From Paracoccaceae bacterium (GTDB lineage: Bacteria > Pseudomonadota > Alphaproteobacteria > Rhodobacterales > Rhodobacteraceae), in NCBI GenBank assembly GCA_026982255.1, contig JALSHL010000210.1, positions 1 through 14,492 of the forward strand: a stretch of 14,492 nucleotides of DNA. The letters run 5' to 3'. Both the position numbers and the translations under genes were made by a program. Positions 1 through 6,016 of the stretch are shown here, in pieces (position 1 is the stretch's first letter; each line of letters begins with the position of its first letter). The notes beneath the pieces are model-generated. The model saw only the letters and a list, made by a program, of their open reading frames with translations. It was not told the DNA's origin and ran no database searches.

Positions 1-828
1 GTAGTAGTCGGGCGCGCCGAGCAGGTCGAGGCCGAGGGGATCTACCTTTGCCTTGCGGATGCTGTCGGGCAGACGGGACAGGACCGGCGAGGGCTCGCCG
101 GTATCCTCGACAATACAGGTGGCGGCATCGATGGCCGAGAGCAGGCGGCTTGTGGAGCGCGCGCCGGCCTTTTGCCCGTCGGTGGCGGAAAAGGCGCCGG
201 TGACGGTCAGCCTGAACGCATCCTCGAAATATTGCATCGAGTCATGGGTGACAATCAGCCTGACGTTTTCCAGCGGGGCGAGGGCGCGCAGGCCGGCATC
301 CGTGGCGCGGATTATTTTTGCGCGCTGGGCGTCGGCATTGGCGGTGTAGGCCTCGGCGTTGTCGGGATCGATCTGGCCAAGCACGCCGGAAATGATGTCG
401 AGCCAGAGCAGCACGTTGTCGGGATGCAGCCAGACATGCGGGTCGATATTGCTGTCGACATCATGATCATGGCCGTGTCCCTCGCCAAAATCCTGCAGGT
501 CGCGAATGGCGAGCTTGTGCGGGCTGGCCGACTGGCCGAGTGCGACGGCAAATGCGGGTGCCTGCGATAGCGGTTTGATCAACCACGGCTCCATATCGAG
601 GCCGATATAGAACACCACATCCGCCTGCTCCAGCGCGCGCAGTTGCGAGGGGCGCAGGGCGAAATCATGTGGCGAGGCGTTGGTAGGCAGCAACAGGTCG
701 GGCGTCGCGACTCCGGCCATCACGTCCGCGACAATCCCCTGCAACGGGGCGATGCTGGTGACCACGCGCGGCGGTTCGGCGCGCGCAATGCCGGCAAGCA
801 ACAACAGGGCGATCAGGGCGCGCCACAT
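1..828 (-). CDS. znuA: Zinc ABC transporter substrate-binding protein ZnuA, partial (C-terminus beyond window)
   Basis: Periplasmic high-affinity zinc binding protein of the ZnuA (cluster A-I, PF01297) family, delivering zinc to an ABC permease. The frame opens at ATG 828-826 and stays open for 276 codons to the window edge. Residues 1-17 form a short signal peptide ending in ARA. The three expected metal-ligand histidines are visible: H54 in SPHDFALRP, H131 in DPHVWLHP and H195 in THDSMQYFE. Between the first two lies a short His/Asp-rich loop (residues 115-125, GEGHGHDHDVD), typical of zinc rather than manganese members. The start lies one base past the stop of the DUF1244 gene, so translation is probably coupled; only a weak GAAG precedes it. 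The permease and ATPase genes are not in the window. It could instead be an AztC-type zinc binder, which the sequence alone does not exclude. Confidence 0.88.
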   Translation of the reverse strand, partial: MWRALIALLLLAGIARAEPPRVVTSIAPLQGIVADVMAGVATPDLLLPTNASPHDFALRPSQLRALEQADVVFYIGLDMEPWLIKPLSQAPAFAVALGQSASPHKLAIRDLQDFGEGHGHDHDVDSNIDPHVWLHPDNVLLWLDIISGVLGQIDPDNAEAYTANADAQRAKIIRATDAGLRALAPLENVRLIVTHDSMQYFEDAFRLTVTGAFSATDGQKAGARSTSRLLSAIDAATCIVEDTGEPSPVLSRLPDSIRKAKVDPLGLDLLGAPDYY

Positions 829-829
829 G

Positions 830-1144
830 TTACTTCGGCGCTTCGCCGTGGGTCCGGGTATAGGCGGCCGTGAATGCCTCCTGTTTGTCCGCGCCGGCTT
901 CGGTCTGGTATTTTTCCTTCCATTCGGAATAGGGCATGCCGTGGATGATCTCGCGGCCCTCCTCCTTGGTCATCTCGATGCCGCGCTCGTTTGCGGCCTC
1001 CTGATACCAGCGACTCAGGCAGTTGCGGCAGAATCCGGTCAGGTTCATCATGTCGATGTTCTGCACGTCGGTGCGTTCCTGCAGATGGGCGATCAGGCGG
1101 CGGAAAGCGGCGGCCTCTACTTCGGTGCGGGTCTTGTCATCCAT
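830..1144 (-). CDS. DUF1244 family protein
   Basis: A 104-residue cytoplasmic protein of the DUF1244 family (PF06844), whose function is unknown to me although it is well conserved in alphaproteobacteria. The signature block is RTDVQNIDMMNL (residues 24-35) followed by GFCRNCLSRWY, where C39 and C42 form a CxxC pair that could bind a metal or act in redox chemistry; that is inference. I chose ATG 1144 because an AAGGAAA ribosome site lies 8-9 bases upstream. An in-frame ATG at 1171 would add nine residues and extend the overlap with the upstream gene. With the chosen start the gene overlaps the end of the amidohydrolase gene by 8 bases, and its TAA is one base from the znuA start. All three genes therefore look like one transcript. 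Confidence 0.87.
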   Translation of the reverse strand: MDDKTRTEVEAAAFRRLIAHLQERTDVQNIDMMNLTGFCRNCLSRWYQEAANERGIEMTKEEGREIIHGMPYSEWKEKYQTEAGADKQEAFTAAYTRTHGEAPK

Positions 1145-1907
1145 TGTCGGTTTCCTTGTTTGCGGATTCAAAGGCGGTCCAGATAGCGGGAGCGATGCGG
1201 TTGGCCCAGTCTTGCTGTCCCTCGGGCGTAGCGATCAGGTCGTTGCGTATCTCGATCAGCACATGGGGCAGACCGCGGGCGGTGCCGTGGTAATACATGG
1301 TGTCGCCGCGCAGCTCGCCGGAATAGGGCTCGTTGTCGCCAACGACAATATCGGGGTCCTTGGCGAAATACTCCATGAACGGTTTGGCAAGGCGGCCGTC
1401 CTTGTCCCACAGAACACCGAGGTGCCACGGGCGCGGCGGGCGGCCGTTAAGCTGTCTGGTGAAAGAGTGGATCGAGACTAGCGAGGGGGTGCGCCCCTCG
1501 GCAATCATCTTGTCGATCTGGGCCGACAGCGCGGCGTGATACGGGCGGTAGAACAACTCCAGCCGCCGCTTCTTTTCCGCCGCATCGGCATGGCGGTTGC
1601 CCGGAATGATCGAACCGTCATAGAGTTTCATCAGGATGGTCGGGTCGTCCTCGCCCCGGTTGGGGTCGATAACGAGCCGCGAGAAACGGGACAGCACCGC
1701 GTGGGCATCCAGAAGCTCCGCCAGATGACGTGTCACACCGGCAGCGCCGACATCATAGGCGATATGGCGATTCATGTCATGCCCGGACAGGCCCAGCGAA
1801 CCGCCGTTCACATTCGGCGGCACGCGGTTGGAGGCGTGATCGCAAACCAGCAGGATCGGCGATTTGGCATCGGGGTTGAGGATTTCATAGGCGGGGGTGG
1901 TCGGCAT
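1137..1907 (-). CDS. N-formylglutamate amidohydrolase family protein
   Basis: A 256-residue soluble enzyme of the N-formylglutamate amidohydrolase family (PF05013, COG3931-like). Characterised relatives hydrolyse N-formylglutamate to formate and glutamate. Visible family blocks are LLVCDHASNRVP (residues 19-30, with a likely metal-binding or catalytic D-H pair), GLSGHDMNRHIAYDVGA near 38-54, SRLVIDPNRG near 76-85, SIHSFTR near 143-149 and the C-terminal LIEIRNDLI. The start is ATG 1907, preceded by AGGA about nine bases upstream. It leads a minus-strand unit with the DUF1244 gene and znuA. No histidine-utilisation genes are nearby, so assigning it to HutG would be unsafe; substrate specificity within this branch is unknown and I give no gene symbol. 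Confidence 0.87.
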   Translation of the reverse strand: MPTTPAYEILNPDAKSPILLVCDHASNRVPPNVNGGSLGLSGHDMNRHIAYDVGAAGVTRHLAELLDAHAVLSRFSRLVIDPNRGEDDPTILMKLYDGSIIPGNRHADAAEKKRRLELFYRPYHAALSAQIDKMIAEGRTPSLVSIHSFTRQLNGRPPRPWHLGVLWDKDGRLAKPFMEYFAKDPDIVVGDNEPYSGELRGDTMYYHGTARGLPHVLIEIRNDLIATPEGQQDWANRIAPAIWTAFESANKETDNG

Positions 1908-2076
1908 ATGTCATATTCCTGTCATTACACCGCTCTAAGTAACCCTTGTGGCAATCATGGACCAGATGCTGCGACCAAAAAGTAAGGAAATTTTGCCGAT
2001 TATTTCGGACATCCGGCGATTGTTCCTTTATATCCTGTAGTTGGCCTGACTGATGTAGATGAATGAAAGACTGGAT
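1908..2076. promoter_or_regulatory. Divergent intergenic region between the amidohydrolase operon and pyk
   Basis: This AT-richer gap must hold the promoters for both the leftward three-gene unit and pyk. The only clear element is the AGGA ribosome site of the leftward gene at 1917-1920. I find no strong -35/-10 pair. Weak candidates facing pyk are a TTTATAT stretch near 2027-2033 and short inverted repeats around 1995-2016 (GCCG...CGGC). Nothing resembling a known operator was recognised, so this is a positional call only. Confidence 0.35.
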
Positions 2077-3522
2077 ATGCGCAGACAAAGAAGTGTGAAA
2101 ATCGTTGCAACGCTCGGACCGGCATCAGACACCCGCGAAATGATAAAATCGCTGTTTCTGGCGGGCGCCGATGTGTTCCGCCTGAACATGAGCCACGGCT
2201 CGCACGCCGATACGCGGGACCGTTACGAGATGATCCGCGATGTCGAGCGTGAGCTGGGCCGTCCGATAGGTGTGCTGGCCGATCTGCAGGGGCCGAAGTT
2301 GCGCTGCGGTGTATTTGCCGAAGGCAAGGTCAAGTTGAAGAAAGGTGCCGCTTTCCGGCTGGATCTGGATACTGCGGAGGGGGATGCAACGCGGGTGAAC
2401 CTGCCGCATCCCGAGATTTTCAAGGCGCTGGAGGTTGGTTCCACCTTGTTGGTCGATGACGGCAAAGTGCGCCTGAAGGTGACAGGCCGCTCCGACACCC
2501 ACGCCGATACGGTGGTCGAGGTGGGGGGCAAGGTCTCCAACCGCAAGGGCGTGAATGTGCCGGATGTGGTGTTGCCGCTTGCGGCCCTGTCGGACAAGGA
2601 TCGCAAGGATCTGGAGTTTGTTTGCGAGCTTGGCGTGGACTGGCTGGCGCTGTCTTTCGTCCAGCGTCCCGAGGATGTGCAGGAAGCGCGCGATCTGGTC
2701 AGGGGCCGCACGGCGGTTCTGGCAAAGATCGAGAAACCGGCGGCGGTGGATGCCTTCCGCGAGATTCTCGATGTGTCCGACGGCATCATGGTGGCACGCG
2801 GAGATCTTGGGGTGGAACTGCCGGTGCAGGCCTTGCCGCCGATCCAGAAGCGTCTGGTGCGGGGATGTCGCAAGGTTGGCAAACCGGTGATTGTAGCGAC
2901 GCAGATGATGGAAAGCATGATTACGTCGCCGGTTCCGACGCGGGCGGAGGTCTCGGATGTGGCGCAGGCGATTTACGAGGGCGCCGATGCGGTGATGCTC
3001 TCGGCCGAGTCCGCGGCTGGAGATTTTCCGGTCGAGGCGGTGACCACAATGAACAACGTGGCCGAGGAAGTGGAGCGCGATCCGATCTACCGTCAGGTGA
3101 TCGAGGCCTCCAGAACTGCTTCCCGCGCCACGGTCGCGGACGCGATTACGGTCGCTGCGCGGGAAGTTGCCGAGACCACAAACGTCAAGGCGATCTGCTG
3201 TTTCACATCGTCGGGGACAACGGCGACGCGGGCTTCCCGCGAGCGCCCGCGCGTGCCGATCATTGCGCTGACGCCGGAGATCAAAACCGCAAGAAAGCTA
3301 GCATTAACATGGGGGTTACACTGTTCTGTGACCACTGCGGTGGAGCGGTTCAAGATGGCCGTTGTCGGGGCCGCAAAGGTGGCGCGCGAGGATGGTTTTG
3401 CCACCGACGAGGACAAGATTGTCGTCACCGCAGGCATCCCTTTCAACGTCGCAGGGTCCACGAACATCCTGCGCGTGGCGCCGGTGCAGGAAAAATTGAT
3501 ATACGAGGGCGAGCCGGAGTGA
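2077..3522 (+). CDS. pyk: Pyruvate kinase
   Basis: Catalyses the last step of glycolysis, transferring phosphate from phosphoenolpyruvate to ADP to give pyruvate and ATP in the cytoplasm. Numbering from M at 2077 (481 residues), the family blocks appear in order: KIVATLGPAS near the N-terminus, RLNMSHG (35-41), ADLQGPKLR, GVNVPD, LSFVQRPEDV, LAKIEKP with catalytic lysine about 217, MVARGDLGVELP, and VATQMMESM leading to AVMLSAESAAGDFPVEA. The C-terminal domain keeps a TSSGTTATR loop, the place where effectors bind in regulated pyruvate kinases. An in-frame ATG at 2059 adds six residues; neither start has a good ribosome site, and I prefer 2077 because KIVATLGP normally lies within about ten residues of the N-terminus. 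It is followed by a small membrane protein gene after 30 bases, possibly on the same transcript. Confidence 0.95.
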   Translation: MRRQRSVKIVATLGPASDTREMIKSLFLAGADVFRLNMSHGSHADTRDRYEMIRDVERELGRPIGVLADLQGPKLRCGVFAEGKVKLKKGAAFRLDLDTAEGDATRVNLPHPEIFKALEVGSTLLVDDGKVRLKVTGRSDTHADTVVEVGGKVSNRKGVNVPDVVLPLAALSDKDRKDLEFVCELGVDWLALSFVQRPEDVQEARDLVRGRTAVLAKIEKPAAVDAFREILDVSDGIMVARGDLGVELPVQALPPIQKRLVRGCRKVGKPVIVATQMMESMITSPVPTRAEVSDVAQAIYEGADAVMLSAESAAGDFPVEAVTTMNNVAEEVERDPIYRQVIEASRTASRATVADAITVAAREVAETTNVKAICCFTSSGTTATRASRERPRVPIIALTPEIKTARKLALTWGLHCSVTTAVERFKMAVVGAAKVAREDGFATDEDKIVVTAGIPFNVAGSTNILRVAPVQEKLIYEGEPE

Positions 3523-3527
3523 TAAAA

Positions 3528-3549
3528 TTCCCCATTATAAAAAGGGGAA
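3528..3549 (+). promoter_or_regulatory. Hairpin sequestering the ribosome binding site of the small membrane protein gene
   Basis: TTCCCC at 3528-3533 pairs perfectly with GGGGAA at 3544-3549 across a ten-base A/T loop. The right arm is the purine-rich ribosome site of the gene starting at 3553, since GGGGAAATT directly precedes its ATG. The hairpin begins six bases after the pyk stop. It has no following T-run, so it is a poor terminator. Ribosomes finishing pyk would cover or melt the left arm, which suggests translational coupling or conditional initiation; that role is inference. Confidence 0.45.
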
Positions 3550-3552
3550 ATT

Positions 3553-3777
3553 ATGTCACGATACGAAATGTTTCTGATGGGCGGGAGTATTACCCTGGTT
3601 CTGGCCGTCATAATGTTTTTTTCCGCGGCGACCAAAGATCAACCGGTTCAGAAAAGTCTGGCAATTTTCTTGCTCGGGGCAGGATTGCTGTATGTTGCCG
3701 ACGGTTATTCCGGCGGTGGTATCGATCCGGGGGATATTCCGGCGACGTTTATCAAGTTTGTTGCAGGGCTTTTCTAG
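3553..3777 (+). CDS. Small two-helix membrane protein, unknown function
   Basis: A 74-residue protein with no family I recognise. Two hydrophobic stretches look like membrane helices: about residues 7-26 (FLMGGSITLVLAVIMFFSA) and 34-50 (around SLAIFLLGAGLLYVAD). They are separated by a short polar linker, ATKDQPVQK. The C-terminal tail is glycine-rich (GYSGGGIDPGDIP) and ends in a mildly hydrophobic FIKFVAGLF. The ribosome site AAGGGGAAATT precedes the ATG and lies inside a hairpin. The gene follows pyk by 30 bases and precedes rpmI by 117 bases, so it may be read through from pyk. No catalytic motif or lipobox is visible. Codon use resembles the neighbours, with no sign of recent transfer. 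Confidence 0.72.
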   Translation: MSRYEMFLMGGSITLVLAVIMFFSAATKDQPVQKSLAIFLLGAGLLYVADGYSGGGIDPGDIPATFIKFVAGLF

Positions 3778-3797
3778 CGTTTTCCATCTTGCCATTC

Positions 3798-3811
3798 GGG
3801 GCGCAAGCCCC
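3798..3811 (+). promoter_or_regulatory. GNRA-capped hairpin in the rpmI-rplT leader
   Basis: A perfect five-base-pair stem, GGGGC with GCCCC, closes on a GCAA tetraloop, a stable GNRA fold. It lies 84 bases upstream of the rpmI start in a 117-base gap that otherwise holds only the ribosome site. Known L35-L20 operons in other bacteria are autoregulated by L20 through leader RNA structure, so this hairpin might belong to such a leader. No T-run follows, so it is not an intrinsic terminator. Confidence 0.35.
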
Positions 3812-3894
3812 TACAACGCCGCTTCAACCTGCGTGTCCGGCCAAAGGGCTGCCGAGTCGCGCTTTCAGACCACGTCCGCTACAAGGAGATGGAA

Positions 3895-4095
3895 ATGCCC
3901 AAGATGAAGACAAAATCCGGCGCCAAAAAGCGCTTCAAGGTTACGGCCTCGGGTCGTATCAAGGCCGGTCAGGCAGGCAAACGCCACGGCATGATCAAAC
4001 GCTCCAACAAGTTCCTTCGCAACGCGCGCGGCACCACAGTGCTGAGCAAAGCGGACGAAGGTATCGTCAAAAAATACATGCCCTACGCACGTTAA
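3895..4095 (+). CDS. rpmI: 50S ribosomal protein L35
   Basis: A 66-residue large-subunit ribosomal protein, full length for the family. It begins with the classic MPKMKTKSGAKKRFK and continues with KAGQAGKRHGM and KSNKFLRN-like basic blocks, ending in KKYMPYAR. It is strongly basic, as expected for an rRNA-binding protein. I chose ATG 3895 because AAGGAG at 3883-3888 is six bases upstream. An in-frame ATG at 3889 would touch the ribosome site and add two residues. rplT follows after 14 bases, giving the conserved rpmI-rplT pair, though infC is not immediately upstream here. Confidence 0.97.
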   Translation: MPKMKTKSGAKKRFKVTASGRIKAGQAGKRHGMIKRSNKFLRNARGTTVLSKADEGIVKKYMPYAR

Positions 4096-4109
4096 GAGGA
4101 GCCTGATCA

Positions 4110-4469
4110 ATGTCCAGAGTTAAAGGTGGTGTCACCACCCACGCCCGTCACCGCAAAGTCGTCAAGGCCGCCAAAGGCCATTACGGCGCGCGTCACCGCA
4201 ATTTCCGCACGGCTACACAGTCCGTCGACAAGGCTATGCAGTATGCCACGCGCGACCGCGCCGTGCGCAAGCGTAACTTCCGCGCCCTGTGGATCCAGCG
4301 CATCAACGCCGCCGTTCGTTCGGTGGACGAGAGCCTGACATATTCGCGATTTATCAACGGTCTGACAAAGGCCGGCATCGAGGTTGACCGCAAGGTCCTC
4401 GCTGATCTGGCCGTTCACGAGCCGGAAGCATTTGGTGCCATCGTCGCACAGGCCAAAGCCGCCCTCTAG
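4110..4469 (+). CDS. rplT: 50S ribosomal protein L20
   Basis: A 119-residue ribosomal protein needed early in large-subunit assembly and, in several bacteria, the autorepressor of its own operon. The family opening MSRVKGGVTTHARHRK is followed by KAAKGHYGARHRNFR and the conserved RNFRALWIQRINAA block near residues 49-65. The globular C-terminal half contains YSRFINGL, and the protein ends in AKAAL. The length is normal. A strong AGAGGAG lies eight bases before the ATG. The operon ends at the hairpin terminator 18 bases downstream. Confidence 0.97.
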   Translation: MSRVKGGVTTHARHRKVVKAAKGHYGARHRNFRTATQSVDKAMQYATRDRAVRKRNFRALWIQRINAAVRSVDESLTYSRFINGLTKAGIEVDRKVLADLAVHEPEAFGAIVAQAKAAL

Positions 4470-4486
4470 GGTCGCAACGCTGAAAC

Positions 4487-4517
4487 AAAGGCCCCGGTGG
4501 AAACATCGGGGCTTTTT
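4487..4517 (+). terminator. Intrinsic terminator of rpmI-rplT
   Basis: GCCCCGGT at 4491-4498 pairs with ATCGGGGC at 4505-4512 (one G-T wobble) around a six-base GGAAAC loop, followed by TTTTT at 4513-4517. An AAA tract precedes the stem and can extend the pairing. This separates the ribosomal operon from pheS, which therefore needs its own promoter between about 4518 and 4594. Confidence 0.9.
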
Positions 4518-4594
4518 GCGTTTCGGGGGTTCAAAAACTTGCATTTCCCCTGCGCGCGTCATAACCAAACCCAAACGGGATGAACGAGGGTCAC

Positions 4595-5677
4595 ATGGAC
4601 GGAATTCAGGAACTCAAGGCGAAGTATCTGGCCGAAATTGCCGATGCGGGCGACGAAAACGCGATCGAGGCGGTGCGCCTGGCCGCTGTGGGCAAAAAGG
4701 GCGAGGTTTCGCTGAAAATGCGCGAGCTGGGCAAGATGACGCCCGAGGAACGCAAAACCGCCGGCCCGATGCTGAACGCGTTGAAGGACGAGATCAATTC
4801 GGCCATTGCCGCGCGCAAGGCCGCGCTGGCCGATGCGGCGCTGGAGGAACGCCTGCGCGCCGAATGGCTGGACGTGACGCAGCCTTCGCGCCCGCGTAGC
4901 GAGGGGACTGTGCATCCGATCTCGCAGGTGACCGAGGAGATCATTGCGATTTTCGCCGACCTTGGCTATGCCGTCGCCGAGGGGCCGCAGATCGAGAACG
5001 ACTTCTACAATTTCGACGCCCTGAACATCCCGCCCGAGCATCCCGCGCGGCAGGAGTTCGACACGTTCTATATGCACCGCGCCGAGGGCGACAACCGCCC
5101 GCCCAACGTGCTGCGCACCCATACATCACCTGTGCAGATCCGCCATATGGAGAAACACGGGGCGCCGTGCCGCATCATCGCTCCGGGGCGGGTATATCGT
5201 TCCGATTACGACCAGACCCACACCCCGATGTTCCATCAGGTCGAGGGGCTGGCGATCGACAAGGATATTTCCATGGCGAACCTGAAATGGACGCTGGAGG
5301 AATTCTGCCGCGCGTTTTTCGAGGTGGACAACGTGGAGCTGAAATTCCGCGCCTCGCATTTCCCCTTCACGGAGCCGAGCGCCGAGGTGGACATCAAATG
5401 TTCATGGACTGGCGGCCAGCTGAAAATCGGCGAGGGCGACGACTGGATGGAAATCCTCGGCTCCGGCATGGTGCATCCGAAGGTGCTGGAAGCCGCCGGT
5501 GTGGACCCGAACGAGTATCAGGGCTTTGCCTTCGGCATGGGCATCGACCGGCTGGCGATGCTGAAATACGGTATACCGGATTTGCGGGCGTTCTTTGACA
5601 GCGATCTGCGCTGGTTGCGCCACTACGGTTTTGCGGCGCTGGATGTGCCGACGATCCACGGGGGTATCAGCCGATAA
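4595..5677 (+). CDS. pheS: Phenylalanine-tRNA ligase alpha subunit
   Basis: The catalytic subunit of the (alpha-beta)2 phenylalanyl-tRNA synthetase, which charges tRNA-Phe in the cytoplasm. It has 360 residues, the usual length. The N-terminal part (about 1-90) is charged and helical, the tRNA-contacting coiled-coil arm. The class II core follows, with motif 2 as GRVYRSDYDQTHTPMFHQVEG (first residues near 198-202) and motif 3 as GFAFGMGIDRLAML (310-323). Start ATG 4595 is chosen because GAGGG lies just upstream and the protein then begins MDGIQELKAKYL; ATG 4580 would add five residues and has no ribosome site. pheT does not follow directly: a reverse-strand pilin-like gene occupies the gap. 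No intrinsic terminator is visible after the stop codon. Confidence 0.96.
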   Translation: MDGIQELKAKYLAEIADAGDENAIEAVRLAAVGKKGEVSLKMRELGKMTPEERKTAGPMLNALKDEINSAIAARKAALADAALEERLRAEWLDVTQPSRPRSEGTVHPISQVTEEIIAIFADLGYAVAEGPQIENDFYNFDALNIPPEHPARQEFDTFYMHRAEGDNRPPNVLRTHTSPVQIRHMEKHGAPCRIIAPGRVYRSDYDQTHTPMFHQVEGLAIDKDISMANLKWTLEEFCRAFFEVDNVELKFRASHFPFTEPSAEVDIKCSWTGGQLKIGEGDDWMEILGSGMVHPKVLEAAGVDPNEYQGFAFGMGIDRLAMLKYGIPDLRAFFDSDLRWLRHYGFAALDVPTIHGGISR

Positions 5678-5684
5678 GGCGCGC

Positions 5685-5858
5685 CTACCGGTTGAACTGC
5701 ATGCTGTTCACGTCGTTTTGCGAGCGGTTTACGATGTTCGGCCCGATGGCTGCCATCACCGCAATAATCATGACGACGAGGGCGGCAATCAGCACCATCA
5801 TCTGGACCGTAATAACGCCGGCCTCGTCCGAAATGAAACGTCTGAAGGAGTTTTTCAT
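5685..5858 (-). CDS. Flp/Tad-type pilin-like small protein
   Basis: A 57-residue frame on the minus strand, short enough to be missed by ordinary cut-offs. It starts at ATG 5858-5856, with AAAGG eight bases upstream, and ends in TAG at 5687-5685. It looks like a type IVb (Flp) prepilin. A short basic leader, MKNSFRRFISDEAG, ends in glycine at residue 14, the expected prepilin peptidase cut. A hydrophobic segment of about 24 residues follows (VITVQMMVLIAALVVMIIAV), then a polar tail ending NSMQFNR. The usual glutamate at mature position 5 is replaced by glutamine (Q19). It stands alone, with no tad/cpa genes nearby, and lies antisense-oriented between pheS and pheT, with seven bases between its stop and the pheS stop. 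It could be a secreted pseudopilin or a simple membrane microprotein. Confidence 0.68.
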   Translation of the reverse strand: MKNSFRRFISDEAGVITVQMMVLIAALVVMIIAVMAAIGPNIVNRSQNDVNSMQFNR

Positions 5859-5898
5859 GAGTATGACCTTTGATTGTCAACGTGTCCCTTCACCCTAG

Positions 5899-5916
5899 CA
5901 TCATTCGAAGGTGATG
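5899..5916. repeat. Short inverted repeat upstream of the pilin-like gene
   Basis: CATCA at 5899-5903 and TGATG at 5912-5916 form an inverted repeat around TTCGAAGG, centred about 50 bases upstream of the leftward pilin-like gene. It could be an operator or part of the divergent promoter region shared with pheT. The arms are only five bases, so chance is quite possible. Confidence 0.25.
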
Positions 5917-5917
5917 C

Positions 5918-5972
5918 AACGGGCTTGCGGCGGGCGGCGATATTCCGTTTCCGCCCTTGGAAAAAACCCGTT
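5918..5972 (+). promoter_or_regulatory. Nested hairpin in the pheT leader
   Basis: Two inverted repeats nest: AACGGG (5918-5923) with CCCGTT (5967-5972), enclosing GGGCGG (5932-5937) with CCGCCC (5951-5956). The structure ends 44 bases before the pheT start. Phenylalanyl-tRNA synthetase operons in other bacteria are often controlled by leader attenuation, but I find no Phe-rich leader peptide and no T-box here, so this is only a candidate. Confidence 0.28.
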
Positions 5973-6016
5973 TCTGCCTTAAACGTCGAAACAAACCGCC
6001 TTATCCGGAAAGTATC

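Noticed and set aside
2622..4106. Long plus-strand open frame of 494 codons across pyk, the small membrane protein gene and rpmI
   Set aside because: It is out of frame with three well-supported genes, is glycine/arginine-rich in the way of GC-rich shadow frames, and shows no domain.
4559..5122. Minus-strand open frame of 187 codons antisense to pheS
   Set aside because: No recognisable domain, and the sense strand encodes conserved PheS sequence.
5678..5685. GGCGCGCC palindrome between the pheS and pilin-like gene stops
   Set aside because: Too short and self-complementary without a loop to act as a terminator; expected by chance in GC-rich DNA.
5875..5880. TTGACA on the minus strand, resembling a -35 box for the pilin-like gene
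   Set aside because: It lies only about 17-22 bases from the start codon, leaving no room for a -10 element and leader.
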